Below, piece by piece: positions 15,018 through 22,893 of a DNA stretch of 41,010 nucleotides. The first letter of the stretch is position 1, and each line of letters opens with the position of its first letter. The translations under genes and the position numbers were made by a program. Source of the DNA: Pseudomonadota bacterium (GTDB taxonomy: Bacteria; Pseudomonadota; Gammaproteobacteria; Burkholderiales; Burkholderiaceae_B); contig JAEWFK010000030.1 in the NCBI GenBank assembly GCA_023388835.1, forward strand, positions 1 through 41,010, given 5' to 3'. Under the pieces are notes generated by a model. The model was not told the DNA's origin, did no database searches, and saw only the letters and a list, made by a program, of their open reading frames with translations.

Positions 15018-16250
15018 TCAGGCGCTAGCGAGCGCTTCGTCCACGACTTCGATCCAGTGACGCACCGGCATTTGGGAACCGCTTTGGAGCTGGGTGATAC
15101 AACCCATATTTGACGAGACGATGGAATCGGGAGCGGCCGCTTCGATATTTCGCAGCTTGCGGTCGCGCAGGCCGGCCGAGATTTCCTTCTGGGTAATCGA
15201 ATAAGTCCCTGCGGAACCGCAACAAAGATGCGATTCCGCAAACGGCACCAGTTTGAAGCCGATCTCTCCCAGCACCTTTTCGGTCGTGGTGCGCAGCCGC
15301 TGCCAATGCTGCAATGTACAGGGCGGATGAAAGGCATGGCGACCCGCGATACTGCCGATCCGACGGCCCAATTCAGGGGCATGCGGCACAAGGAGCTCGG
15401 AGATGTCGCGCACGGCATCGGAGAGCGCCTGTGCCCGCGCGGCATAAGCGGGGTCGTTGCGCAGATGATGAGCATATTCCCGAAGCATGGCACCGCAGCC
15501 CGATGCATTGGCCACGATGCACTCGGCCTGGCCCTGCTCGAGCAAAGGCGACCAGACGTCGATATTCGCGCGCATCTGGTCGAGCGCCTGGTCCTGGGCA
15601 TCCAGGTGAAAATTGATGGCGCCGCAACAGCCCGCCCCCGGTATGATCCGCGTGCCTATACCGACCGCATCGAGCACTCGAACGGTGGCTTCATCGATGG
15701 CGGGCATCATGGCGGGCTGAACGCAGCCCTGCAGCATGATGACCTGACGGGAATGGCGGGCCGTATCCGCGGGCAACGGCCTGGCCGCCCGGAGAGGGGG
15801 AACCTTGCTGCGCAACATCTGCGGCAGCACCGGACGCAACATGCGACCCACCGCCATTGCCGGCCCGAACAAGGGGGAATTCAGCCCGTGGCGCAAGGCA
15901 GCGCGCAATATCCGCTCGGACGCCGGGCGCTCGACCTTCTGCGCCACGACCGCGCGGCCGATGTCCACCAGTTTTCCGTACTCGACTCCTGATGGACAGG
16001 TGGTTTCGCAGTTCCGGCAAGTCAGGCAGCGATCGAGATGCAACTGAGTGGCGCCAGTGACTTCACCGCCTTCGAGCATCTGCTTGATCAGATAGATACG
16101 GCCGCGCGGGCTGTCGAGCTCATCGCCAAGTTCCTGGTAGGTCGGACAGGTTGCCTGGCAGAAACCGCAGTGCACGCAGCGCCTGAGGATCTCTTCGGCC
16201 TGTTCTCCCTCGGGAGTGTCGCGTATCCAGGAAGCAAGATTGGTCTGCAT
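15018..16250 (-). CDS. glcF: Glycolate oxidase iron-sulfur subunit
   Basis: This 410-aa protein is the electron-transfer subunit of the membrane-associated glycolate dehydrogenase, which oxidises glycolate to glyoxylate. It has two ferredoxin-type [4Fe-4S] motifs (C25, C28, C31, C35 and C75, C78, C81, C85). Two cysteine-rich CCG-type domains follow (GAGCCGAINFH and HLCCGSAGTYS). Length agrees with E. coli GlcF (407 aa). The ATG at 16250 comes 7 nt after the glcE stop, with GAGG upstream. It is the last glc gene; mnmA follows after 73 nt. Confidence 0.95.
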   Translation of the reverse strand: MQTNLASWIRDTPEGEQAEEILRRCVHCGFCQATCPTYQELGDELDSPRGRIYLIKQMLEGGEVTGATQLHLDRCLTCRNCETTCPSGVEYGKLVDIGRAVVAQKVERPASERILRAALRHGLNSPLFGPAMAVGRMLRPVLPQMLRSKVPPLRAARPLPADTARHSRQVIMLQGCVQPAMMPAIDEATVRVLDAVGIGTRIIPGAGCCGAINFHLDAQDQALDQMRANIDVWSPLLEQGQAECIVANASGCGAMLREYAHHLRNDPAYAARAQALSDAVRDISELLVPHAPELGRRIGSIAGRHAFHPPCTLQHWQRLRTTTEKVLGEIGFKLVPFAESHLCCGSAGTYSITQKEISAGLRDRKLRNIEAAAPDSIVSSNMGCITQLQSGSQMPVRHWIEVVDEALASA

Positions 16251-16257
16251 GGTGGCC

Positions 16258-17346
16258 TCAGAATTCGCGGAAAAGTCTGCCTGGGTTGAACACCCCGGTC
16301 GGGTCCAGCTCTTGTTTGAGGCGCTGGCTGATTGCCCGGACGATTGCGGTCACAGGATGGAAGACCGGCACGGGCGCGCCGCCTTCATAACGGTAAAGCG
16401 TTGCATGGCCCCCATGGCGCGATGCCGCCATACGAACAAAATCGGCTTCCGCCTCGCCATCGCCCAGCCAGCGCAGGCCGCCGTTCCATTCGATCAGCAT
16501 GTCTCCCAGCCCGAGCACCGGCGTAGTGGGGGGCAAGGCGAGCCGCCAAAGCGGCCGTGCCTGAAAGTACGGATGGGTCTGGTCGCGCAGGCTCGTCCAG
16601 TATTGCTCTGCCTGAGAAGGGTCCATGCGGTCGCCGCCGATCGTGCCGGCAGCGCTCTTGAGCGCCGGCTCACTACCGGAAAGGCGCACCCGGAGTATCC
16701 CCACGCCGGCTTCTGTCTGCCAGGCCGTGGCCGAAATCGGCAAGGGCAGGCTGCGCCAGGCGTTGAAGGATTGCAGCGCTTCGGCCTCGGTCAGCGTCAA
16801 CACGCGGGTCTCTTCGGCCAGCGGCATGGGCGCGACTTTCAACGAGACCTCGATCATGGGTCCGAAGATCCCCATGGAGCCCGCCAGCAGGCGTGAGACA
16901 TCGTAACCGGCAACGTTTTTCATGACTTCGCCGCCAAAGCGCAACACCGTGCCATTGGCATCAAGCAAGCGTGCGCCCAGCACGAAATCGCGGAGGGCGC
17001 CGGCCATCATGCGTCGCGGGCCCGAGAGACCGGATGCGATACATCCGCCTATCGTGGATTCAGGACCGAAGCGGGGAGGCTCGAAGGCCAGCATTTGCCG
17101 ATTCGTCGCCAGCAGCGCCTCGACTTCAGCCAAGGGAGTGCCCGCTCTGGCGGTAATCACGAGTTCGGAAGGCTCGTAACTCACCACGCCGCGATAAGGA
17201 GATATGTCGAGCCGACCGCCATTGGCCGGAACGGTGGACGGCTCCCCATAGAACTGCCGGGTCCCTCCGCCCTGTATATACAAGGGGCGCTGACTGGCCC
17301 GGGCGGTCATGACCTGGTCGATCATCTCGGAAAGAACGAACTCCAT
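16258..17346 (-). CDS. glcE: Glycolate oxidase FAD-binding subunit
   Basis: This 362-aa PCMH-type FAD-binding protein is the second flavin subunit of glycolate oxidase. The N-terminal half has the FAD-binding elements IQGGGTRQFYG, the LAFEPPRFGPESTIGGCIASGLSGPRR stretch, and VMKNVAGYDVSRLLAGSMG. The C-terminal half ends with DPTGVFNPGRLF, typical of the family. It lies 9 nt downstream of glcD and 7 nt upstream of glcF, all on the minus strand, which indicates one operon. The glycolate-responsive GntR regulator GlcC and malate synthase GlcB are not encoded nearby. Confidence 0.95.
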   Translation of the reverse strand: MEFVLSEMIDQVMTARASQRPLYIQGGGTRQFYGEPSTVPANGGRLDISPYRGVVSYEPSELVITARAGTPLAEVEALLATNRQMLAFEPPRFGPESTIGGCIASGLSGPRRMMAGALRDFVLGARLLDANGTVLRFGGEVMKNVAGYDVSRLLAGSMGIFGPMIEVSLKVAPMPLAEETRVLTLTEAEALQSFNAWRSLPLPISATAWQTEAGVGILRVRLSGSEPALKSAAGTIGGDRMDPSQAEQYWTSLRDQTHPYFQARPLWRLALPPTTPVLGLGDMLIEWNGGLRWLGDGEAEADFVRMAASRHGGHATLYRYEGGAPVPVFHPVTAIVRAISQRLKQELDPTGVFNPGRLFREF

Positions 17347-17355
17347 CCACCTTCC

Positions 17356-18849
17356 TTAGAAACGGGGAATGTCCGGAAACTTCAACTCACCGGCATGAAC
17401 GTGCATGCGCCCGTACTCGGCACAGCGCGCCAGCGTCGGAATGACTTTCTCCGGATTCAGCAAACCATGAGGGTCAAAACCTCTTTTAAGGGCCAGGAAG
17501 AAATCCAGCTCCTGGCGCGAGAACTGCACGCACATCTGGTTGATCTTCTCGACCCCCACCCCGTGCTCGCCCGTCACGGTACCGCCCACTTCCACGCACA
17601 GCTCGAGGATGGCGGCGCCGAATTTCTCGGCACGCTCGACTTCATCGGGCAGATTCGCATCGAAGAGGATGAGTGGATGCAGATTGCCGTCACCTGCATG
17701 AAAGACATTGGCGCAACGCAAGCCGTATTCCTCTTCCATGTCGGTAATGGCGTTCAGCACTCGGGCAAGATGCCGCCGCGGAATGGTGCCGTCCATGCAG
17801 TAGTAGTCGGGCGACACGCGGCCCGCAGCGGGAAACGCATTCTTGCGCCCTGCCCAGAATCGCAGACGCTCCTCCTCGGAACTCGATACTTGCAGCCGGG
17901 TCGCCCCCGCCGCCGAAAACACGGCATTCATGCGTGCGATCTCGTCCTCGACTTCTTCGACCGTGCCGTCGGATTCGCATAACAGGATGGCTTCGGCATC
18001 CAGGTCATAGCCGGCCTTCACGAAGGGCTCGACCATATGCGTGGCGCGCTTGTCCATCATCTCGAGGCCGGCGGGGACGATGCCGGTTGCAATGACGTTG
18101 GCGACAGCATCGCCGGCCGCTTCAACGGTGGGGAAGCTGGCCATGATAACGCGGGCGCATGCCGGCGTCGGAATCAACTTGACCGTGGCTTGCGTGACGA
18201 TACCGAGCATGCCTTCCGAGCCGATAAAGGCAGCAAGAAGATCAAGCCCCGGGCTGTCCGGAGCGTCGGATCCGAACTCGACAATTTCGCCATCCATGGT
18301 GACCACGCGCACACGCAAGACGTTATGCACGGTCAGCCCGTACTTAAGGCAATGCACGCCGCCGGAATTCTCGGCGATATTTCCGCCTATAGAACAGGCG
18401 ATCTGGCTGGAGGGATCAGGCGCGTAATAAAGCCCCACCGACGCCGCGGCTTCAGAAATGGCCAGATTGCGTACGCCGGGCTCGACAACGGCAGTGGCGG
18501 ACTCGGGATCGATCTTCAGTATGCGGTTGAGCTTGGACACGCCCAGCAGCACGCCGCGGGGATGCGGCATCGCCCCGCCGGACAGGCCGGTACCTGCGCC
18601 GCGCGGCACGATGGGAATGTTGAAGGCCTTGCAGGCCTGAACCACCGCGATGACCTGCGTTTCGTCTTCCGGCAGAATCACCACGGGAGGCAGGCTGCGG
18701 TACAGCGACAAGCCGTCGCATTCATACGGGCGAGTGTCCTCAGTACGCGTCAGAATGCAGTATGCAGGAATCTGACCGGCCAGGCGCTCCAGTAAGCCGT
18801 CGAAATCGGCGGCGGTCAACGTGGCGGGATGGATGGCGTTGGCGCTCAT
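17356..18849 (-). CDS. glcD: Glycolate oxidase catalytic subunit
   Basis: This 497-aa FAD-dependent 2-hydroxyacid dehydrogenase is the catalytic subunit of GlcDEF. It feeds electrons from glycolate, and often D-lactate, to the respiratory chain. The PCMH domain shows PRGAGTGLSGGAMPH and SIGGNIAENSGGVHCLKYG. The C-terminal substrate domain has HAGDGNLHPLILFD and TVTGEHGVGVEK, with conserved histidines, and ends near DPHGLLNPEKV. Length equals E. coli GlcD (499 aa). It is the first glc gene and follows the D-lactate-dehydrogenase-like gene by 45 nt. A 5-bp hairpin with a 4-nt loop (18873-18886) sits in that gap. Confidence 0.95.
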   Translation of the reverse strand: MSANAIHPATLTAADFDGLLERLAGQIPAYCILTRTEDTRPYECDGLSLYRSLPPVVILPEDETQVIAVVQACKAFNIPIVPRGAGTGLSGGAMPHPRGVLLGVSKLNRILKIDPESATAVVEPGVRNLAISEAAASVGLYYAPDPSSQIACSIGGNIAENSGGVHCLKYGLTVHNVLRVRVVTMDGEIVEFGSDAPDSPGLDLLAAFIGSEGMLGIVTQATVKLIPTPACARVIMASFPTVEAAGDAVANVIATGIVPAGLEMMDKRATHMVEPFVKAGYDLDAEAILLCESDGTVEEVEDEIARMNAVFSAAGATRLQVSSSEEERLRFWAGRKNAFPAAGRVSPDYYCMDGTIPRRHLARVLNAITDMEEEYGLRCANVFHAGDGNLHPLILFDANLPDEVERAEKFGAAILELCVEVGGTVTGEHGVGVEKINQMCVQFSRQELDFFLALKRGFDPHGLLNPEKVIPTLARCAEYGRMHVHAGELKFPDIPRF

Positions 18850-18894
18850 AGTCTCATACGTGCGGAGTTGCAGACCCTCGGGGGTCCTGGGGCG

Positions 18895-20328
18895 TCAGGT
18901 CCCAGCTTGGGCGGTGAAGTCCGGCGGGATGATCTTCCCCGGATTCAGGATGTCGTGCGGGTCGAAGGCCCGTTTCAGCACCGCCATAAGGTCAAGCGCG
19001 TCGCCCCCATGCTCTGCCTCCATGAACGCCATTTTGTGCAGGCCCACCCCATGCTCGCCGGTGCAGGTTCCTTCCATGCGGATGGCCCTTTCGACCAGGC
19101 GGCGGTTGAGCGCCTCGGATTCCTGAAATTGAGCGGGGTCGTCGGGGTCGAGCAGCATCAGCACATGGAAGTTGCCGTCGCCCACGTGCCCGACAATGGT
19201 ATAGGGAAAGCTGGCCTGGTCCATTTCGGCCGCGGTTTCACTCACGCACTCGGCGAGCCGTGAAATAGGCACGCAGACATCGGTCGTGCTGGCGCGGCAA
19301 CCGGGACGCAACTGCAAGCCCGCAAAATAGGCGTTGTGTCGAGCGGTCCAGAGGCGGCTGCGGTCTTCGGGCCGCTCGGCCCAGGCGAAATCCTCGCCGC
19401 CGTTGGACCCGGCAATGTCCTGAACGATCTGCGCCTGTTCACGTACCCCGGCGGGACTGCCATGGAACTCGAATAGCAGCAACGGCGATTCCTTGAGTTC
19501 CAGCTTGCTGTACGCGTTGGTCGCCCGGACTGCGGCGGTGTCCATGAACTCGACGCGCGCGACGGGAACGCCCATCTGAATGATTTCGATCACGCTCTGC
19601 ACGGCAGAGCGCAGATCGGGGAAATTGCACACGGCAGCGGAGATGGCTTCCGGCTGCGGATACAACCGTATTGTGACTTCAGTGATGATGCCCAGCGTGC
19701 CTTCGCTTCCGACGAACACCCGGGTCAAGTCGTAGCCCGCGGAAGACTTGCGTGCCCGGCCGGCAGTGGTGATCACGCGACCATCGGCCGTGACAACCTT
19801 CAAGGACACGACGTTCTCGCGCATGGTGCCGTAGCGCACGGCGTTGGTGCCGGACGCCCGGGTGGCGGCCATGCCGCCCAAACTGGCGTCAGCGCCCGGG
19901 TCAATCGGGAAGAACAGCCCGGTTTCGCGGATCTCGTCGTTGAGCTGTTTGCGCGTGACCCCAGCCTGCACGGTAGCGGTGAAATCTTCGGCATGCACCG
20001 CCACGATCTGATTCATGCGGGACAAATCGAGCGACACACCACCCTGTATGGCCAACAGATGTCCTTCCAGGGACGAACCCGCGCCATAAGGAATCAGCGG
20101 CACGCGGTGCGCGTGGCAGTGGGCGGCCACCCAGGCGACGTCTTCGGTGCTAGTGGCGTAGACGACGGCATCCGGCGGCATGGCCGGGTATGGGGACTCG
20201 TCGCGGCCATGGTGCTCGCACGCGGCGGCGGACGTGGTCAGGCGATCTTCAAAACGTTCGCGCAAGGCTTCGATAAAGCCCGCGGGGAGGGTCCTGCGCT
20301 CAGAGTGCACCGGATGAATGGCATTCAC
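18895..20328 (-). CDS. FAD-linked D-lactate dehydrogenase-type oxidoreductase
   Basis: This 477-aa protein is homologous in layout to GlcD but distinct from it. The FAD domain has PYGAGSSLEGH and GGMAATRASGTNAVRYGTMRE; the C-terminal domain has VGHVGDGNFHVLMLLD and CTGEHGVGLHK. These features fit the cytochrome-type D-lactate dehydrogenase/LDHD branch, which oxidises D-2-hydroxyacids to 2-ketoacids. The exact substrate is uncertain. No membrane helix or signal peptide is visible. It starts at 20328 and is probably the first gene of the transcript that continues through glcDEF. That places two hydroxyacid oxidases under shared expression. Confidence 0.88.
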   Translation of the reverse strand: MNAIHPVHSERRTLPAGFIEALRERFEDRLTTSAAACEHHGRDESPYPAMPPDAVVYATSTEDVAWVAAHCHAHRVPLIPYGAGSSLEGHLLAIQGGVSLDLSRMNQIVAVHAEDFTATVQAGVTRKQLNDEIRETGLFFPIDPGADASLGGMAATRASGTNAVRYGTMRENVVSLKVVTADGRVITTAGRARKSSAGYDLTRVFVGSEGTLGIITEVTIRLYPQPEAISAAVCNFPDLRSAVQSVIEIIQMGVPVARVEFMDTAAVRATNAYSKLELKESPLLLFEFHGSPAGVREQAQIVQDIAGSNGGEDFAWAERPEDRSRLWTARHNAYFAGLQLRPGCRASTTDVCVPISRLAECVSETAAEMDQASFPYTIVGHVGDGNFHVLMLLDPDDPAQFQESEALNRRLVERAIRMEGTCTGEHGVGLHKMAFMEAEHGGDALDLMAVLKRAFDPHDILNPGKIIPPDFTAQAGT

Positions 20329-20382
20329 GCTAATGTTCCTATTGCCTGCTACGGTTTATTTGCGCGTGCGATTCAACCGCCA

Positions 20383-20428
20383 CGCATCACCCCCGTTTGG
20401 CCGACGCCGGCGGCGCGGGGGTGATGCG
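20383..20428. repeat. Large perfect inverted repeat between aroG and the D-lactate dehydrogenase gene
   Basis: Two 12-nt arms (20383-20394 and 20417-20428) are perfect reverse complements. Their 22-nt GC-rich centre itself contains a small palindrome. The repeat lies 13 nt after the aroG stop and 54 nt before the next gene on the minus strand. A stem this strong suggests a factor-assisted terminator for aroG or a cis-regulatory element. No T-run follows on the minus strand. Confidence 0.55.
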
Positions 20429-20440
20429 ATACTACTCTTT

Positions 20441-21547
20441 TTATGCAGCGCTGCCGATCAGGGCATTTGCCGATTGCGACACCTGCAGGCGGCGAGCGCG
20501 CACGGCCTGGGCGAGACGGTCCAGCACGCGCAGGGAATCTTCCCAGTCAATGCAGCCGTCGGTAATGCTTTGTCCGTAGACGAGTTCCTGGCCCTGAACC
20601 AGATCCTGGCGCCCGGCTACCAGATTGCTTTCCACCATGACCCCGAAGATGCGATCGTCGCCGTGCTCGACCTGTGTGGCGACATCCTCGATCACCACGG
20701 GTTGCCTGCGGTAATCCTTGGAGCTGTTCGCATGGCTGGCGTCGATCATGAGCCGCGGAAGCACGCCGGCCTTGTCGATCATCTGCGCCGCGGCTTCCAC
20801 GCTTTTCTCGTCGTAATTCGGTTCCTTGCCGCCACGGAGAATCACGTGGCAATCCTTGTTGCCGACCGTGGAGACGATGGCCGAATGCCCGCCCTTGGTG
20901 ACTGACAAGAAGTGGTGAGGCTGCGAGGCCGCCAGCATCGCGTCGATGGCGATCTTGGTGTTGCCGTCGGTTCCATTCTTGAAACCCACCGGGCAGGACA
21001 AGCCGGAAGCCAGCTCGCGGTGTACCTGGCTTTCAGTGGTGCGCGCGCCGATGGCGCCCCAGGCAACGAGATCGGCGATGTACTGCGGCGTGATCATATC
21101 GAGGAATTCACAGCCGGCCGGCAGACCCATTTCGTTCACTTGAATCAGCAGATCGCGAGCTGTGCGCAAACCCTTGTTGATGTTGAAGCTGCCGTCGAGC
21201 GCCGGATCATTGATCAAGCCCTTCCACCCTACCGTGGTGCGGGGCTTCTCGAAGTACACCCGCATGATGATTTCGAGTTCGCCCGCGTACTGGTCGCGCT
21301 GAGCGCGCAGCAGCTTGGCGTAATCGAGCGCAGCGGCCGTGTTATGGATGGAGCACGGCCCAATCACCACCACGATCCGGTCATCCGTGCCATTCAGGAT
21401 ATTGTGTACGGCACGGCGGGCGTCGAAGACGACCGAGGAAATGTCCGACGTGCAGGGGAACTCGCGCATGATGTGCGAGGGCGGTGACAGTTCCTTGATT
21501 TCCCGGATACGTAAATCATCAGTATTGTGCGACACGGTAGGCTCCAT
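20441..21547 (-). CDS. aroG: 3-deoxy-7-phosphoheptulonate (DAHP) synthase, class I
   Basis: This 368-aa cytoplasmic enzyme condenses phosphoenolpyruvate and erythrose-4-phosphate, the first step of aromatic amino acid synthesis. Family landmarks are VVVIGPCSIHN with the metal-ligand cysteine, MRVYFEKPRTTVGWKG, GARTTESQVHRELASGLSCPVGFKNGT, and IDASHANSSKDYRRQ. The allosteric N-terminus typical of Phe- or Tyr-inhibited isozymes is present; which amino acid inhibits it cannot be decided from sequence. The ATG at 21547 lies 30 nt downstream of an intrinsic terminator. That terminator is preceded by a Phe/Tyr-rich leader ORF, so expression is probably controlled by attenuation. Confidence 0.96.
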   Translation of the reverse strand: MEPTVSHNTDDLRIREIKELSPPSHIMREFPCTSDISSVVFDARRAVHNILNGTDDRIVVVIGPCSIHNTAAALDYAKLLRAQRDQYAGELEIIMRVYFEKPRTTVGWKGLINDPALDGSFNINKGLRTARDLLIQVNEMGLPAGCEFLDMITPQYIADLVAWGAIGARTTESQVHRELASGLSCPVGFKNGTDGNTKIAIDAMLAASQPHHFLSVTKGGHSAIVSTVGNKDCHVILRGGKEPNYDEKSVEAAAQMIDKAGVLPRLMIDASHANSSKDYRRQPVVIEDVATQVEHGDDRIFGVMVESNLVAGRQDLVQGQELVYGQSITDGCIDWEDSLRVLDRLAQAVRARRLQVSQSANALIGSAA

Positions 21548-21576
21548 TTGGTTGACCGGTTCGGCCAGGCGAATAT

Positions 21577-21612
21577 AAAAAAAGCCGCCTGGCGTTGGGC
21601 CGGCGGCTTTTT
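21577..21612 (-). terminator. aroG attenuator terminator
   Basis: Minus-strand arms 21602-21612 and 21579-21589 form a perfect 11-bp stem with a 12-nt loop, followed directly by a run of seven T (21583-21577). It lies between the leader-peptide stop (21629) and the aroG start (21547). Its 5' arm and loop (21599-21606, CCGCCGGC) can instead pair over 8 bp, with two G-U pairs, to GCTGGTGG in leader codons 18-21 (21655-21662). That pairing would form an antiterminator. Confidence 0.88.
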
Positions 21613-21628
21613 GGGAATTCGACTTTGT

Positions 21629-21715
21629 TCAGTGCGTACGACGTTTCCCTTCCTCCACCAGCGGCTTAGGAAAAGCATAAAAGTAAAAGAAGAAAAACTG
21701 GAATACGCTACGCAT
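21629..21715 (-). CDS. Phe/Tyr-rich leader peptide of aroG
   Basis: This 28-aa ORF has ATG at 21715, stop TGA at 21631-21629, and AGGA 8 nt before the ATG. Residues 5-15 are FQFFFFYFYAF, seven Phe and two Tyr in eleven codons, followed by a polar, basic tail. It ends 16 nt before a perfect intrinsic terminator that itself precedes DAHP synthase. The arrangement matches PheL-type leader peptides. Ribosome stalling at Phe/Tyr codons when charged tRNA is scarce would expose codons 18-21 for antiterminator pairing, and full translation would allow termination. The coding assignment rests on codon content and position, because the ORF is too short for homology. Confidence 0.85.
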   Translation of the reverse strand: MRSVFQFFFFYFYAFPKPLVEEGKRRTH

Positions 21716-21889
21716 GAAGGAAATCCTAGCATGTCAGCCATGGCTCTGCCAAGAAATTTCTGTGAAAGACTCGCCTGTGCGCCACATTCTTGTTCCGTGC
21801 ATGCCGGGGCAAGGATGTGCAGGCCGGCTTTCGTTATGCTCCAGACGCCCCCGCTCTCCCTACGAATCAACCTCGCTCTCGCAATCTGT

Positions 21890-21919
21890 TTGAGGTGAAA
21901 TAATTATTCAGTGTATTAT
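21890..21919 (+). promoter_or_regulatory. Candidate ehuB promoter
   Basis: TTGAGG (21890-21895) and TATTAT (21914-21919, 5 of 6 consensus) are separated by 18 bp in a sharply AT-rich patch within GC-rich DNA. Transcription would begin about 70 nt before ehuB. The -10 box overlaps the pseudopalindrome at 21905-21922. Confidence 0.55.
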
Positions 21920-21922
21920 TTT
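21905..21922 (+). promoter_or_regulatory. EctR-like pseudopalindromic operator over the ehuB promoter
   Basis: The sequence reads TATTCAGT-GT-ATTATTTT, two AT-rich 8-nt halves around GT. As recalled, the EctR1 (MarR family) site of Methylomicrobium alcaliphilum is TATTTAGT-GT-ACTATATA. That gives 7/8 and 5/8 matches in the halves and an identical linker. The site covers the -10 box, as a repressor site would, and a MarR gene lies in the same cluster (26481-27023). Confidence 0.5.
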
Positions 21923-21995
21923 TTGTGGAACGATTTGGTTCGGACACAGCACCCTCCGCGGGGCGCGGCCGAAAAACACACACAGGAGCCTCGAT

Positions 21996-22886
21996 ATGAT
22001 CCCGAACCCAGGCGCAAGTGCCGTACCAGAATGGGGCCGAAAGCGCCTTGCCTTGGCACTGGCAGTTGCTGCAGCGATTTGCGCGCCGTTTTCTGTGGCG
22101 CAGTCCGCAACGCTGGACGATATCAAGCAGCGCGGGCAGATTCGCATCGCCGTTGCAAACGAGATTCCTTATGGCTACGTCGACCTGAGCGGTGAAGCCA
22201 AGGGAGCCGGCCCCGATGTCGCCCGCGAACTCATGAAGCAGCTGGGCATCGACCGCATCGAGTGGATCACTACTAATTTCAGTTCGCTCATTCCCGGCCT
22301 GCAAGCTGATCACTTCGATATGGTCGCCGCCGAAATGGCGATCCTGCCCGAACGCTGCAAACAGGTTGTGTTCTCTGAGCCGAATACGTCCTACGGCGAA
22401 GGCCTGCTGGTGGCCAAGGGCAATCCCAACGATGTGCACAGCTACAAGGACTTCGCCGAAGGCGACCAGAAAGTCGCGATCATGGCCGGGGCCGATCAAC
22501 TGGAAATGCTGCAGGCGCTGGGTGTGCCCGCGAACCGTATGGTCACCTTGTCAAGCAACGCCGACGCCATTTCCACCGTCTCCACCGGTCGCGCGGCCGC
22601 GTATGCTGCTACGAGTTTGACCGTCGGCGAATTGGCAAAGCAGAGCGACCGCGTCGAGGCGGCCGCCAATTTCACCGACCCCGTCATTGACGGCAACCCG
22701 GTGCGCAGCTGGGGGGCATTTACCTTCAGCTCGCAGTCTGAAGACCTCCGCGATGCGGTCAGCGCCGAGCTGGCCAAATTCAAGGAAACCGACGCTTGGA
22801 AAGAAATCCTGACCACTTACGGGTTCAGCGAAACCGACGCACAGGAATCCACCAGCCGCGACACCGAGCAACTCTGCGCCGGCTGA
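21996..22886 (+). CDS. ehuB: EhuB-like ectoine/hydroxyectoine ABC transporter substrate-binding protein
   Basis: This 296-aa periplasmic binding protein has a signal peptide (basic GRKR, hydrophobic core, cleavage probably after AQS near residue 37). The mature part has the amino-acid-binding fold of the SBP_bac_3 family. Landmarks are IRIAVANEIPYGYVDL (E56, Y59, Y61), GAGPDVARELMKQLGI, F95 in TNFSSLIPGL, and PERCKQVVFSEP (R120). The order binding protein, two permeases, ATPase matches ehuBCDA. The usual EhuB segment AAGMFIxPERC reads AAEMAILPERC here, so a Gly is replaced by E113 and the ligand-cage Phe by A115. The ligand may therefore differ from ectoine. AGGAG precedes the ATG. Confidence 0.82.
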   Translation: MIPNPGASAVPEWGRKRLALALAVAAAICAPFSVAQSATLDDIKQRGQIRIAVANEIPYGYVDLSGEAKGAGPDVARELMKQLGIDRIEWITTNFSSLIPGLQADHFDMVAAEMAILPERCKQVVFSEPNTSYGEGLLVAKGNPNDVHSYKDFAEGDQKVAIMAGADQLEMLQALGVPANRMVTLSSNADAISTVSTGRAAAYAATSLTVGELAKQSDRVEAAANFTDPVIDGNPVRSWGAFTFSSQSEDLRDAVSAELAKFKETDAWKEILTTYGFSETDAQESTSRDTEQLCAG

Positions 22887-22893
22887 GCCCGTC

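Noticed and set aside
14945..15601. N-terminal extension of the mnmA frame to 618 codons
   Set aside because: It overlaps glcF in another frame. The extra residues are Arg/Ser-rich without motifs, and the MnmA family begins just before the PP-loop.
18873..18886. 5-bp hairpin before glcD
   Set aside because: It is short, and such hairpins are common by chance in GC-rich DNA. It is mentioned only in the glcD entry.
21723..21752. TTGGCA and TAGGAT at 18-bp spacing on the minus strand, a possible leader promoter
   Set aside because: The -10 box would coincide with the ribosome site and leave almost no leader before the ATG at 21715. The real promoter should be farther upstream and was not identified.
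21394..21870. 158-codon minus-strand frame across the aroG leader region
   Set aside because: It crosses the terminator and overlaps the aroG start in another frame, has no family resemblance, and competes with the much better supported leader peptide.
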